64,000 nucleotides of DNA from Limnohabitans sp. MMS-10A-192 (GCF_003063335.1 NZ_NERX01000003.1:1-64000), one strand, 5' to 3'; positions 45,015-54,017 are shown, counted from the stretch's first letter. The notes: generated by a model from the sequence alone, not told the origin. A program made the numbers and translations.

Positions 45015-47528
45015 TCATTCTGTCGACTGCCGCAAAGTCTGCATCACGGGTTGCCGCAGCACGCCCGACAAACTCAAGCTGCCTGCGACCCAAGCAAGTA
45101 AAGCGCCCAGCGCGCCGCCTGCCAGCGGTGCCCACAGTGGCGGGCCCCAGGTGAATTCGAACGCGAAGCGGGCCAAGGCCCAGCCCACCACCAAGGCCAT
45201 GGTGCTGGCCATGAAGCCCGCCAGCCAGCCCAGGCCCAGCAGTTCGGTGCGCTGCACTTGGGCCAGCAAGTGGCGGCTGGCGCCCAGCGCACGCATGATG
45301 GCGTATTCGCGTTCACGCGCTTGGCGGCTGGCGCCCACAGCGGCCAGCAGGACCATCACGCCAGCGGCCAGGGTGAAGCCAAATAAATACTCCACCGCAC
45401 GGATGACCTGGTCCATCACGCGCTGCACTTGCGCCAGGGTGCTGCGCATGTCCACGCTGGTGATGTTGGGGAACTGCTTGACCAGCGCGTTGTCAAAGCC
45501 TGCGCTGCGCTCAGGTGAGCGAAACGCGGCCATGTAGGTCATGGGCAAGTCGGGCATTTGCGCCACAGGAAACAGCATGAAGAAGTTGGCCCGCATGGAG
45601 GCCCAGTCCACCTTGCGCAGCGAGGTGATGCGCGCTTCACGTGCTTGACCGGCGATGTCAAAGCGCAGGGTGTCGCCCAGCTTGAGGCCCAGGGTGTCGG
45701 CAATGCCTTGTTCAACGCTCAGTCCATCGGCTTCGCCACCGACCCAACGGCCCGCCGTGAGCGGGTTGTGCGTGGGCAAGTCGGCGCTGTGCGAGAGGTT
45801 GATCTCGCGGTCGATCAGGCGTTTGGCGCGCTCGGCCACAAAATCGTTCGGGCCGACTTCGCGCCCGTTGATGGCCACCAGCCGGCCACGGATCATGGGA
45901 AACCAGTCGGGCGATTGCACGCCTGCACGCTGCAGGCTGGCCAGGAAGTCGCTGGCTTGTTCAGGCTGCACGTTGATGACAAAGCGGTCGGGCGCATTGG
46001 CCGGTGTGGCCTGCCGCCAACTGGCGACCAGGTCGGTGCGCAAGAGCACCAGCAAGGCCAGCGCCAGCAAACCAACCGACAAAGCACTGACCTGCACCAC
46101 CGCAAACACAGGCCGCGCCGCCACCTGCCGTGTGGCCAAACGCAACCAGCGCGGTGCCTGTTCGCCGGGCACGGTGCGGCGCAAGAGCCACAAGGCCAAG
46201 GCGGCCAAACTCGCAAACACCATCAAGGCCACGGCAAAGCCGCCCACGGTGATGAGGCCCAAAGTCAGGCTGCGGCTGACCATGAGCAGCGTGAGCGCAA
46301 AGCCGACGAGGCCCATGGCCAGCACCAGCACCGAATGGGTTTGCAGCCCGCCGAGGTCACGCCGGATGACGCGCAAAGGTGGCACCTTGGCCAGTTGCAG
46401 CACGGGCGGCAGGCCAAAGGCGACCAACAAGGTCAGCCCCATGCCCATGCCCATGAGCGCGGGCCATGCGGTGGCGGCGGGCAATTGGGTCTCGACGAGA
46501 CCGGCCAAGAGCTGCACAAAGCCCAGGTGCACGCCGTAGCCGATCAGCACGCCCAGCGCACTGGCGATCAGGCCTGCGCCCAAAAATTCCAAGCCGTAGC
46601 TCAATGTGAGTGTGCGCTGGCTTTGCCCCAGCACCCGCAGCAAAGCACAGGCGTCGAGCTGCCGTTCGGCAAAACTGCGTGAGGCCAAAGCCACGGCCAC
46701 AGCGCAGAGCAAGGCCGCCAGCAAGGCCACCAGGTTCAAGAACTGGGAGGCCCGGTCGAGGGTCTGGCGCATTTCGGGGCGGCCGGTGTCGAGGGATTCG
46801 ATCTGCACACCGCGCACAGGGCGGGCGTCGATCTCGGTCTTGGCCCATTGCACAAAGCGATCAGCCTCGGGGGTCGGCCCGGCCACGGCCATGCGCCAGG
46901 TCACGCGGCTGGCCGGTTGCACCAAGCCGGTGGACGGCAGGTCTGCGGCATTGAGCATCACGCGGGGCGCAAAGCTCATGAAGCCGGCACCACGGTCTGG
47001 CTCGCGCACGATGGTGGCGGTGATGCGCAGTTGGCGATCACCCAAGCCCAGCATCTGGCCAGTTTGCAGGTTCAGGGCTTCAAGCAAGGCCGGGTCTACC
47101 CAGACTTCGCCAACAGGCGGGATGGCGGCTTGGCTTGGGGCCACTTCGAGGCGGCCACGCAGCGGGTAGCCGGGCTCGACCGCCTTCAGGGCCACCAAGC
47201 GGCTGGCACCGCCTTGTTCGGGCAGGGCCCGCGCCATGGTTGGGAAGCTCACATTGGTGTTGGTCTGCAAGCCGCGTTGCTTGGCTTGCTGTGCAAAGTC
47301 GGGGGGCGTGAGCTGGTCGCTGACGACCACGGCATCGCCACCCAACAATTGCCGCGCATCGCGCCAGAGGCCGTTTTGCAAACGGTCGGCCAAAAAGCCC
47401 ACTGCCGTGAGCGCAGCCACCGCCAAGGCCACCGACAACATCAACAGCCGCAATTCGCCTGCGCGCAGGTCGCGCCACAACTGGCGGGCGCCAAGGGCCA
47501 AACCGTGCATCCATCCTTGAGTATTCAT
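45015..47528 (-). CDS. large FtsX-family ABC permease (YbbP-like)
   Basis: An 837-residue membrane protein. One helix near the N-terminus (LLMLSVALAVAALTAVGFLAD), a first periplasmic domain, three helices (FLNLVALLAALLCAVAVALASRSFA, GAGLIASALGVLIGYGVHLGFVQLLAG and so on), two further helices in the middle, a second periplasmic domain and three at the end. Both coupling regions (CALLRVLGQSQRTLTL and REREYAIMRALGASRHLLAQVQRTELLG) mark it as the double-FtsX YbbP type. YbbP works with the ATPase YbbA, which is not seen here. Function of the family is poorly known (peptide or lipid release in the periplasm has been suggested). Confidence 0.92.
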   Translation of the reverse strand: MNTQGWMHGLALGARQLWRDLRAGELRLLMLSVALAVAALTAVGFLADRLQNGLWRDARQLLGGDAVVVSDQLTPPDFAQQAKQRGLQTNTNVSFPTMARALPEQGGASRLVALKAVEPGYPLRGRLEVAPSQAAIPPVGEVWVDPALLEALNLQTGQMLGLGDRQLRITATIVREPDRGAGFMSFAPRVMLNAADLPSTGLVQPASRVTWRMAVAGPTPEADRFVQWAKTEIDARPVRGVQIESLDTGRPEMRQTLDRASQFLNLVALLAALLCAVAVALASRSFAERQLDACALLRVLGQSQRTLTLSYGLEFLGAGLIASALGVLIGYGVHLGFVQLLAGLVETQLPAATAWPALMGMGMGLTLLVAFGLPPVLQLAKVPPLRVIRRDLGGLQTHSVLVLAMGLVGFALTLLMVSRSLTLGLITVGGFAVALMVFASLAALALWLLRRTVPGEQAPRWLRLATRQVAARPVFAVVQVSALSVGLLALALLVLLRTDLVASWRQATPANAPDRFVINVQPEQASDFLASLQRAGVQSPDWFPMIRGRLVAINGREVGPNDFVAERAKRLIDREINLSHSADLPTHNPLTAGRWVGGEADGLSVEQGIADTLGLKLGDTLRFDIAGQAREARITSLRKVDWASMRANFFMLFPVAQMPDLPMTYMAAFRSPERSAGFDNALVKQFPNITSVDMRSTLAQVQRVMDQVIRAVEYLFGFTLAAGVMVLLAAVGASRQAREREYAIMRALGASRHLLAQVQRTELLGLGWLAGFMASTMALVVGWALARFAFEFTWGPPLWAPLAGGALGALLAWVAGSLSLSGVLRQPVMQTLRQSTE

Positions 47529-47583
47529 GGGCTGACGATACCGCAGAAAACATTCACGGCGATCGAAAACGGGATTGCTCGGG

Positions 47584-47656
47584 CTGGATCGCTACGCTTC
47601 GCTCGCGATGACATCGAAAACGTCATTGCGAGGAGCGCAGCGACGTGGCAATCCAG
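47584..47656. repeat. family B repeat pair between the YbbP-like gene and fdhD
   Basis: Copies at 47584-47612 and, inverted, 47621-47656. The second ends 2 bp from the fdhD stop codon. Confidence 0.9.
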
Positions 47657-47658
47657 AA

Positions 47659-48543
47659 TCAGGTGCTGGCCAATGCCGTTTGCCAGACCATGCGCTCGGG
47701 GGCGCTGAAGCACAGGAAGCGTTTGTTGGTGGCGCGGCCGATGGCGCACAGGCCCAGGCGCTTGGCCACGTCCAGGCCCATTTGGGTAATGCCGCTGCGC
47801 GAGACCACAATCGGCACGCCCATTTGCGCGGACTTGATGACCATCTCGCTGGTCAAGCGGCCAGTGGTGTAGAACACCTTGTCCTGGCCGCTGATGTCGT
47901 TCATCCACATCCAGCCGGCGATGGTGTCGACCGCATTGTGGCGCCCGACGTCTTCCACGAACATGAGCATCTGGTCGTTCTGAAACAGCGCGCAGCCGTG
48001 CACCGAGCCGGATGATTTGTAGGTGGACTCCTGCACGCGGATGGCGTTGACCAGGGCGTAGAGCTGGCCTTGCGTGATGCGCGCTTCGGGCAGCACGATG
48101 TCGTCGATGTGGGCCATCAGGTCACCAAAGACACTGCCTTGGCCGCAGCCGGTGGTGACCACGCGTTCGGCGCTGCGTTGGGTGGTGATATGCGCGCCGG
48201 GACGTGTCTTGACGGCGGCCACACCCGGCTCACCGGTTTCGCCTTCGCCAATCGTCCAATCCACCGTGATGGACTCGATTTGCTCGACCGAATCGATCAG
48301 GCGCTGGTTGCGCAAGAAACCCAGCACCAACCATTCGGGCTCGGCGCCCAAGGTCATCAGGGTGACGAGTTCTTTTTTGTCGAGGTAAATCGTGAGGGCG
48401 CGCTCTGCCGGGATCTGCGTCTCGGACTGTTCACCCAACTCGTTGCAAACCTGCACTGTGCGTGTGAGCGAGGCGCGGGCGTGCGTCAACGCGGGTTTGA
48501 GGCGTACAGGGGTGTCGGTGATATCGGTCAAAACGGCAGACAT
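47659..48543 (-). CDS. fdhD: formate dehydrogenase sulfurtransferase FdhD
   Basis: A 294-residue FdhD that passes sulfur from IscS to the bis-MGD cofactor so that formate dehydrogenase becomes active. It has ERALTIYLDKKELVTLMTLGAEPEWLVLGFLRNQRLI, TTGCGQGSVFGDLM, SGSVHGCALFQNDQMLMFVEDVGRHNAVDTIAGWM and FYTTGRLTSEMVIKSAQMGVPIVVSRSG. The Cys loop is C-G-Q-G, not the CxxC of E. coli, so only the first sulfur-carrying Cys remains. It is the last of the formate dehydrogenase genes on this strand, after a terminator. Confidence 0.96.
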   Translation of the reverse strand: MSAVLTDITDTPVRLKPALTHARASLTRTVQVCNELGEQSETQIPAERALTIYLDKKELVTLMTLGAEPEWLVLGFLRNQRLIDSVEQIESITVDWTIGEGETGEPGVAAVKTRPGAHITTQRSAERVVTTGCGQGSVFGDLMAHIDDIVLPEARITQGQLYALVNAIRVQESTYKSSGSVHGCALFQNDQMLMFVEDVGRHNAVDTIAGWMWMNDISGQDKVFYTTGRLTSEMVIKSAQMGVPIVVSRSGITQMGLDVAKRLGLCAIGRATNKRFLCFSAPERMVWQTALAST

Positions 48544-48560
48544 GGTGTGAGCCTAACGTA

Positions 48561-48589
48561 AAAATCCCCCGCCGGTGAGGACGGGGGAT
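48561..48589 (-). terminator. intrinsic terminator before fdhD
   Basis: A stem of 8 bp (48564-48571 with 48582-48589; ATCCCCCG with CGGGGGAT) and a U-run of five on the minus strand. It lies between the small exported protein gene and fdhD, so fdhD is probably read through or has its own promoter. Confidence 0.75.
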
Positions 48590-48616
48590 CTGAGGCTGGA
48601 GACTCTGGAAGAAAGA

Positions 48617-48958
48617 TCAGCCTTTTTTGGCCGGTGCGGTAGCGGGTGCAGGTGTTGCGGGCGCAGCTGCTGGAGCGGCCGCTTGCTCTGCGGGCTTGTA
48701 AGCACCTGGGTCTGCGCACGCTGGTGTGGCCGTGGGTGCATTGGTTTTGGCACCGGTGGCCTTGGCCGTTTTGTAATAGTGGGCCGCGACTTTTTCGCGT
48801 GACTTGCACAACTGGAAGTCGGCCACTTTGTTGCCGTGGGCTGTCTTGGCAGCCGCTTCAGCGGCTTTGGCTTTGGCTTCGTCGCTGGGCGCGGGCAGTT
48901 TGGCAGCTGCGCTGAAGCTCAGCGCCAGTGCGGACAAAACAAGCAAGGTCTTTTTCAT
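48617..48958 (-). CDS. small exported Ala/Pro-rich protein of unknown function
   Basis: A 113-residue protein with a Sec signal peptide (MKKTLLVLSALALSFSAAAK) and a good AGGAG-type ribosome site. The mature part has one motif-like core (FQLCKSREKVAAHYYKTAKATGAKTNAPTATPACADPG, with two Cys that may form a disulfide or bind a ligand) and a low-complexity Ala/Pro tail. No family recognised. It is placed 14 bp after the formate dehydrogenase gamma subunit gene, so it is likely cotranscribed with fdnGHI. The function is open. Confidence 0.75.
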   Translation of the reverse strand: MKKTLLVLSALALSFSAAAKLPAPSDEAKAKAAEAAAKTAHGNKVADFQLCKSREKVAAHYYKTAKATGAKTNAPTATPACADPGAYKPAEQAAAPAAAPATPAPATAPAKKG

Positions 48959-48972
48959 GGAGGTGCTCCTGT

Positions 48973-50139
48973 TCAAGCCGATGCGGCCTTGGAGGTGGCA
49001 GTCGGTGCTGCCGTGATGGGGGTCGAGCGTTTGGCCGGGATCTTGCCGGCTTTGATGTCGTCGTACCAAAGTTCGTGGTGTTCTTTGGCCCAGGTTTCGT
49101 CCACATAGCCGTCACGCATAGCACTGTAAGCGCCGCGCATGCCGATGGTGCCCATGTAGATGTGGCCCAGGAACATGGTCATCATCAAGAATGTGGCCAC
49201 GGCATGCACCATGTGGCTGATCTGCATGGTGCCGCGTTCGTACACAAGACCGGGGATGACCTTGTCGAGCACCAGGCCCGAAGCCACCACCACCAGACCC
49301 AGGAAGAACACACCGGACCAGAAGAGGATCTTTTCACCGGCGTTGAAGCGGTGCGAAGGCACTTCGGTGCCCGAGACCAAACCACCGCCCTTGAGGACCC
49401 AGGTGAGGTCTTCTTTGCTGGGGATGTTGTCGCGCACAAACGTGACGATCACGATCACCAGGGACACCGCAAACAAAGGGCCTGCAAAGTTGTGGATGTT
49501 TTTCAGCGCGTAGGTCAGCCAGCCAAACAAGGCCGTGCCAATGACGGGCAAGATGAAAAACTTGCCAAAGGCCATGACGATGCCCGAGATGGCCAAAGCG
49601 CAAAAAGCGATGGCATTGGCCCAGTGGGCCGAGCGCTCAAATGGCGTGAAGCGTTCGATCTTGCGGCCGGTTTCCTGGCCGTGCAATTCGATGGTGCCCT
49701 TGCGCCAGTAAAACAGCGCGATCGCACCCAGCACGATCAACAACAGCGCACCGCCGTAAGGGATCAGGTACTGGTTGCGCACTTGGCGCCAGGCTTCACC
49801 GGCGTTGGTCAGGCGCGAGCCAGGGTATTGCACGAACTTCTGGATCAGGTTGCCCGCCTCGGGCGCCTGGCTCAGGGGCAGGCTGCTGTAACCGGTCACG
49901 CCCTGCCCGACTTGGCGCCACATGGGCGCATTGTTGCCGGGCTGGACTTGGCCGCGCTCGGCGTTGGTCTGGTCTTTGTATTTGGGATCGGCATCGGCGC
50001 CGGGCGCGATCTGGAAGATGTTGGCGCTTTTGACGCCACCGGCCGCATCGGCAGCGGGTGCGGCCCCTGGGGCCACCGCCTGCGCAGCAGCGCCCAACGC
50101 GAGCCAACTCAGGCTCAAAGTGATGATCAAGCGACGCAT
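48973..50139 (-). CDS. fdnI: formate dehydrogenase cytochrome b subunit (gamma)
   Basis: A 388-residue membrane subunit that takes electrons from the Fe-S subunit to quinone through haem b. A signal peptide (RRLIITLSLSWLALGAAAQA) and about 110 periplasmic residues precede four or five helices (YGGALLLIVLGAIALFYW, HWANAIAFCALAISGIVMAFGKFF, FAGPLFAVSLVIVIVTFV, KILFWSGVFFLGLVVVASGLVL, MVHAVATFLMMTMFLGHIYMGT) with conserved His for haem (SAHW, KNIHNF, HMVHA, GHIYM). The tail ends in a Thr/Ala-rich stretch. The periplasmic N-terminal extension is longer than in E. coli FdnI (217 residues), as in betaproteobacterial forms. Confidence 0.93.
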   Translation of the reverse strand: MRRLIITLSLSWLALGAAAQAVAPGAAPAADAAGGVKSANIFQIAPGADADPKYKDQTNAERGQVQPGNNAPMWRQVGQGVTGYSSLPLSQAPEAGNLIQKFVQYPGSRLTNAGEAWRQVRNQYLIPYGGALLLIVLGAIALFYWRKGTIELHGQETGRKIERFTPFERSAHWANAIAFCALAISGIVMAFGKFFILPVIGTALFGWLTYALKNIHNFAGPLFAVSLVIVIVTFVRDNIPSKEDLTWVLKGGGLVSGTEVPSHRFNAGEKILFWSGVFFLGLVVVASGLVLDKVIPGLVYERGTMQISHMVHAVATFLMMTMFLGHIYMGTIGMRGAYSAMRDGYVDETWAKEHHELWYDDIKAGKIPAKRSTPITAAPTATSKAASA

Positions 50140-50157
50140 GATGAACTCCTCATGCGC

Positions 50158-50397
50158 TCACTTGGGCGCGCGCTGGTGATCGTTCATGCCGTAGTTGGCA
50201 CGGGCCTTGAGGTGGTTGGACCAGCTGGCATGGTCACCGGCTTTCCATCCAGGCTCGGTGAAGGCAGCCACACCGGTACCCGCTTGCGCAGGCTGGTCGC
50301 TGCGGATGCCCATCTTGTCTTGCGGCTTTTCGCCGCAAGCCGACAAGGCCAAGACAGCGGCCACAGCCGTTGCAAAAATCAGAGTGCTTCGCATCAT
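50158..50397 (-). CDS. small lipoprotein encoded inside the formate dehydrogenase operon
   Basis: A 79-residue protein with signal peptide and lipobox (VLALSAC, Cys at about residue 21). The mature part reads CGEKPQDKMGIRSDQPAQ, ending AGDHASWSNHLKARANYGMNDHQ. It starts on the TGATG junction with the Fe-S subunit gene and is followed by the gamma subunit after 18 bp, so it must be part of the operon. No known family comes to mind; anchoring or protecting the periplasmic enzyme is possible but unproven. Confidence 0.82.
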   Translation of the reverse strand: MMRSTLIFATAVAAVLALSACGEKPQDKMGIRSDQPAQAGTGVAAFTEPGWKAGDHASWSNHLKARANYGMNDHQRAPK

Positions 50398-50999
50398 CAG
50401 GCTCCTTGCTTGGCTTGGTTGCCGTAGGCGGTGCCCCAGCCCCAGACTTCGGCACCCTTGCCGCGCTGAATGACGCGACCACGCAAGATGTCGGTGATGA
50501 CATCACCGTCACCGGCGAGCAATGCTTTGGTGGAGCACATCTCGGCGCAAGCAGGCAATTTGCCTTCGGCCAGGCGGTTGCGGCCATATTTCTCAAACTC
50601 GGCTTGGCTGCCGTGCTCTTCGGGGCCACCGGCGCAGAAGGTGCATTTGTCCATCTTGCCGCGCACACCGAATGTGCCTTGGCCTGGGAACTGCGGTGCG
50701 CCAAAGGGGCAAGCATATGAGCAGTAGCCGCAGCCGATGCACACGTCTTTGTCGTGCAGAACCACACCTTCATCGGTTTTGTAGAAGCAGTTGACCGGGC
50801 AAACGGCCATGCAAGGCGCATCCGAGCAGTGCATGCAAGCGACCGAGATCGACTTTTCACCAGGAACACCGTCGTTCAGGGTGACCACACGGCGGCGGTT
50901 CACACCCCATGGGACTTCGTGTTCGTTTTTGCAAGCAGTGACGCAGCCGTTGCATTCGATGCAGCGCTCGGCGTCACAGATGAATTTCATTCGTGCCAT
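50397..50999 (-). CDS. fdnH: formate dehydrogenase iron-sulfur subunit (beta)
   Basis: A 200-residue ferredoxin-like subunit with four 4Fe-4S motifs: CIECNGCVTACKNEH, CMHCSDAPCMAVCPVNC, CIGCGYCSYACPFGAP and CTFC...CAEMC. It carries electrons from FdnG to FdnI. It lacks the C-terminal membrane helix that anchors the longer E. coli FdnH (294 residues), so it is held only through its partners. It starts 10 bp after the alpha subunit's stop. Confidence 0.95.
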   Translation of the reverse strand: MARMKFICDAERCIECNGCVTACKNEHEVPWGVNRRRVVTLNDGVPGEKSISVACMHCSDAPCMAVCPVNCFYKTDEGVVLHDKDVCIGCGYCSYACPFGAPQFPGQGTFGVRGKMDKCTFCAGGPEEHGSQAEFEKYGRNRLAEGKLPACAEMCSTKALLAGDGDVITDILRGRVIQRGKGAEVWGWGTAYGNQAKQGA

Positions 51000-51009
51000 C
51001 GTGTTCTCC

Positions 51010-53970
51010 TCAGGCCTTCTGGATGTTGCAGATGGTGGTCTTGGTCTCTTGCATCATGGTGACGCTGTCATAACCATAGGTGGTGGCGGTGTTGACCGCC
51101 TCGCCGCGCACCACCGGGGCAGCGCCCTTGGGGTAATGCGCCAGCATGTCGGCACCTTGCCAACGACCCGAGAAGTGGAATGGCATCCAGACGGTGCCGG
51201 TGTCGACACGCTCGGTCACCAGGGCTTGCACGTCCAGACGTGCGCCAGTGGCACCCATCAGCCAGACACGGTCGCCGTTGCGGATGCCACGGTCAGCCGC
51301 TGTCTTCGGGTTGATCTCGACATAAGCCTCTTGCTGCAACTCGGCCAACCAAGGGTTGGAGCGGGTCTCTTCGCCACCACCTTCGTACTCGACCAAACGG
51401 CCAGAGGTGAGGATGAGCGGGAACTTCTCGTGCATCTTGTCGGCGATATTCTTGTCCTGCACCGTTTTGTACAGGGTGGGCAGACGCCAGAAAGCTTTCT
51501 TGTCGTCGTGCGTGGGGTACTTGGCCATCATGTCAGGACGCGTGCCGTACAAAGGCTCACGGTGCTGAGGAATGGGGTCCGGGAAGTTCCAGACCACGGC
51601 ACGCGCTTTGGCGTTGCCAAAGGGGTGGCAGCCATGGTTTTGCATGAACACACGCATCATGCCGCCCGAGTTGTCGGTCTTCCAGTTCTTGCCTTCGGCC
51701 TTGGCTTTTTCGGCATCGGTCAACTCGTCCCACCAGCCCAGCTTTTTCAGCAAGATGTGGTCGAGTTCCGGGTAACCGGTGGTGATGTCAGCACCTTTGG
51801 AGTGCGAACCGTCTTCAGACAGCAGGCTCTTGCCTTCGCGTTCCACACCGAAGTTGGCGCGGAAGTTGCCACCGCCGTCCATGACGTGCTTGGAGGTGTC
51901 GTACAGGTTGGGCGAGCCGGGGTGCTTGAGTTCGGGCGTGCCGTAGCAAGGCCATGGCAGACCGAAGTAGTCGCCTGTGAAGTCGTAGCCGGTTTCCTTG
52001 TCTTTGCCGCCTTTGGCCTTGAGGGTTTTCACATCGAACACGTTCATGTTCTTCATGTGGGCCTTCAGGCGCTCAGGGCTTTGGCCGGTGTAGCCAATGG
52101 TCCAAACGCATTTGTTGATTTCGCGCAGGATGTCTTCGGGCATGGGTTCGTCCATGCCTTTGACTTTTTGCATTTTGTAGTTTTTGACCAGCTCGGTACC
52201 AAAGCCCAATTTTTGAGCCAACTGGTACATGATCATGTGGTCAGAGCGGCTCTCCCACAGCGGGTCGATGACCTTCTCGCGCCACTGCAGCGAACGGTTG
52301 GACGCGGTGCACGAACCGCTGGTCTCGAATTGCGTGGCGGCGGGCAACAGGTACACGGCGCGGTTGGGGTTCAGGTCTTCGGCTTTGCCTGGCATGGCGG
52401 CCATGGCGGCTGTGGCCGATGGGTAAGGGTCCACCACCACCAGCAAGTCCAGCTTGTCCATGGCGCGCTTCATCTCCAGACCGCGGGTCTGGGAGTTGGG
52501 CGCATGGCCCCAGTAGAAAACGCCACGCAGGTTGCTGTCCTGGTCAATGAGTTCGTTTTTCTCGAGCACACCGTCGATCCAGCGGGACACGGTGATGCCA
52601 TTCTTGCCCATCATGGCGGGGGCAGAAAACTGCTTTTTAATCCACTCGAAGTCCACGCCCCAGGCGTTGGCAAAGTGCTTCCAGGAGCCTTCAGCCAGAC
52701 CGTAATAGCCGGGCAGAGAATCAGGGTTGGGGCCAACGTCGGTGGCGCCTTGCACGTTGTCGTGGCCACGGAAGATGTTGGTGCCGCCACCGCTCTTGCC
52801 CACGTTGCCCAAGGCCAGTTGCAAGATGCACGACGCACGCACGATGGCGTTGCCGATGGTGTGCTGGGTCTGACCCATGCACCAGACCACGGTGCCAGGG
52901 TTGTTCTCGTGCAGCATCTTGGCGATCTTGAAGACTTGGTCTTCTTTGACGCCGCAAGCTTCTTCCACTTTGTCCGGTGTCCACTTGGCCAACACGTCTG
53001 CCTTGACGGCTTCCATGCCATACACGCGGTCGTTGATGTATTTTTTGTCTTCCCAGCCGTTCTTGAAGATGTGATAGAGCACACCGAACAGGAAAGGAAT
53101 GTCTGTGCCTGAGCGGATGCGCACGTACTCGTCGGCCTTGGCCGCAGTGCGGGTGAAGCGTGGATCGACCACGATCATCTTGCAGCCGTTTTCCTTGGCG
53201 TGCAGCATGTGCAGCATGGACACGGGGTGGGCTTCGGCTGCGTTGGAGCCGATGTACAAAGCGACCTTGCTGTTTTGCATGTCGTTGTACGAGTTGGTCA
53301 TGGCGCCATAACCCCAGGTGTTCGCCACACCGGCCACGGTGGTGGAGTGGCAAATACGGGCCTGGTGGTCACAGTTGTTGGTGCCCCAGAAGCTGACGAA
53401 CTTGCGCATCAAGTAGGCTTGTTCGTTGTTGTGCTTGGACGAACCAATGAAGTACACGCTGTCAGGGCCGCTGGCTTTTTTGAGCTCCAGCATCTTGGCG
53501 CTGATCTCAGTCAGGGCAGTGTCCCAGCTGATGCGCTCGTATTTGCCGTTGACCAGCTTCATCGGGTAGCGCAGGCGGTATTCGCCATGGCCGTGTTCAC
53601 GCAGGGCCGCGCCCTTGGCGCAGTGGGCGCCCAGGTTGATGGGCGAATCGAACACGGCTTCTTGGCGGACCCAGACGCCGTTTTCAACAACGGCATCGAC
53701 CGCGCAACCCACCGAGCAATGGGTGCACACAGTGCGTTTGACTTCGACTTTGCCCGCACCCAGGATGGAAGCGCCAGTGGCCGCCTGGGCTTTTTGCACC
53801 AAGCTCAGCTGAGATGCGGCAAGACCCACGCCCACACCCAGACCCGAACGGCGCAAAAAGCTGCGACGGTCGAGTGTAGGCAGTGCTTGCGACAAACCGC
53901 GGCGCAGGCTGTGAATGAAAGGAGAGGAAACGCCACCCGAGGTGGTGCTTTGCTTTTTGGTCAACAACAT
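51010..53970 (-). CDS. fdnG: formate dehydrogenase-N type alpha subunit, cysteine form, Tat-exported
   Basis: A 986-residue molybdopterin (or tungsten) enzyme that oxidises formate to CO2 in the periplasm. A twin-arginine signal (DRRSFLRRSGLG, residues 34-45) precedes the 4Fe-4S ligands CTHCSVGC and Cys117. The metal ligand is Cys207 (QARICHST), where E. coli FdnG has selenocysteine; a His follows, as expected. Later GSNAAEAHPVS, RFTRTAAKADEY, GGTNIFRGHDNVQGATDVG and the C-terminal cofactor domain (MPFHFSGRW) fit FdnG. The family B/A repeats do not touch it. The gene begins 47 bp after the small Tat protein's stop. No Sec machinery is needed. Confidence 0.96.
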   Translation of the reverse strand: MLLTKKQSTTSGGVSSPFIHSLRRGLSQALPTLDRRSFLRRSGLGVGVGLAASQLSLVQKAQAATGASILGAGKVEVKRTVCTHCSVGCAVDAVVENGVWVRQEAVFDSPINLGAHCAKGAALREHGHGEYRLRYPMKLVNGKYERISWDTALTEISAKMLELKKASGPDSVYFIGSSKHNNEQAYLMRKFVSFWGTNNCDHQARICHSTTVAGVANTWGYGAMTNSYNDMQNSKVALYIGSNAAEAHPVSMLHMLHAKENGCKMIVVDPRFTRTAAKADEYVRIRSGTDIPFLFGVLYHIFKNGWEDKKYINDRVYGMEAVKADVLAKWTPDKVEEACGVKEDQVFKIAKMLHENNPGTVVWCMGQTQHTIGNAIVRASCILQLALGNVGKSGGGTNIFRGHDNVQGATDVGPNPDSLPGYYGLAEGSWKHFANAWGVDFEWIKKQFSAPAMMGKNGITVSRWIDGVLEKNELIDQDSNLRGVFYWGHAPNSQTRGLEMKRAMDKLDLLVVVDPYPSATAAMAAMPGKAEDLNPNRAVYLLPAATQFETSGSCTASNRSLQWREKVIDPLWESRSDHMIMYQLAQKLGFGTELVKNYKMQKVKGMDEPMPEDILREINKCVWTIGYTGQSPERLKAHMKNMNVFDVKTLKAKGGKDKETGYDFTGDYFGLPWPCYGTPELKHPGSPNLYDTSKHVMDGGGNFRANFGVEREGKSLLSEDGSHSKGADITTGYPELDHILLKKLGWWDELTDAEKAKAEGKNWKTDNSGGMMRVFMQNHGCHPFGNAKARAVVWNFPDPIPQHREPLYGTRPDMMAKYPTHDDKKAFWRLPTLYKTVQDKNIADKMHEKFPLILTSGRLVEYEGGGEETRSNPWLAELQQEAYVEINPKTAADRGIRNGDRVWLMGATGARLDVQALVTERVDTGTVWMPFHFSGRWQGADMLAHYPKGAAPVVRGEAVNTATTYGYDSVTMMQETKTTICNIQKA

Positions 53971-54017
53971 GGAGGGCTCCAGTTGGGGGAAAGATGAAAG
54001 ACCGGCCAGTGGCCAGG

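Noticed and set aside
50791-53112. A 773-codon open frame antisense to fdnG, with other long antisense frames at 10507-11346, 11458-12210 and 12570-13835
   Set aside because: These are mirror frames of highly biased GC-rich genes (fdnG, nadK, recN, rapZ). They have no ribosome sites or known domains, and their composition follows the opposite strand's codon bias.
51010-53970. Selenocysteine codon in the formate dehydrogenase alpha subunit
   Set aside because: The frame is continuous and the metal-ligand residue is encoded as Cys (residue 207).
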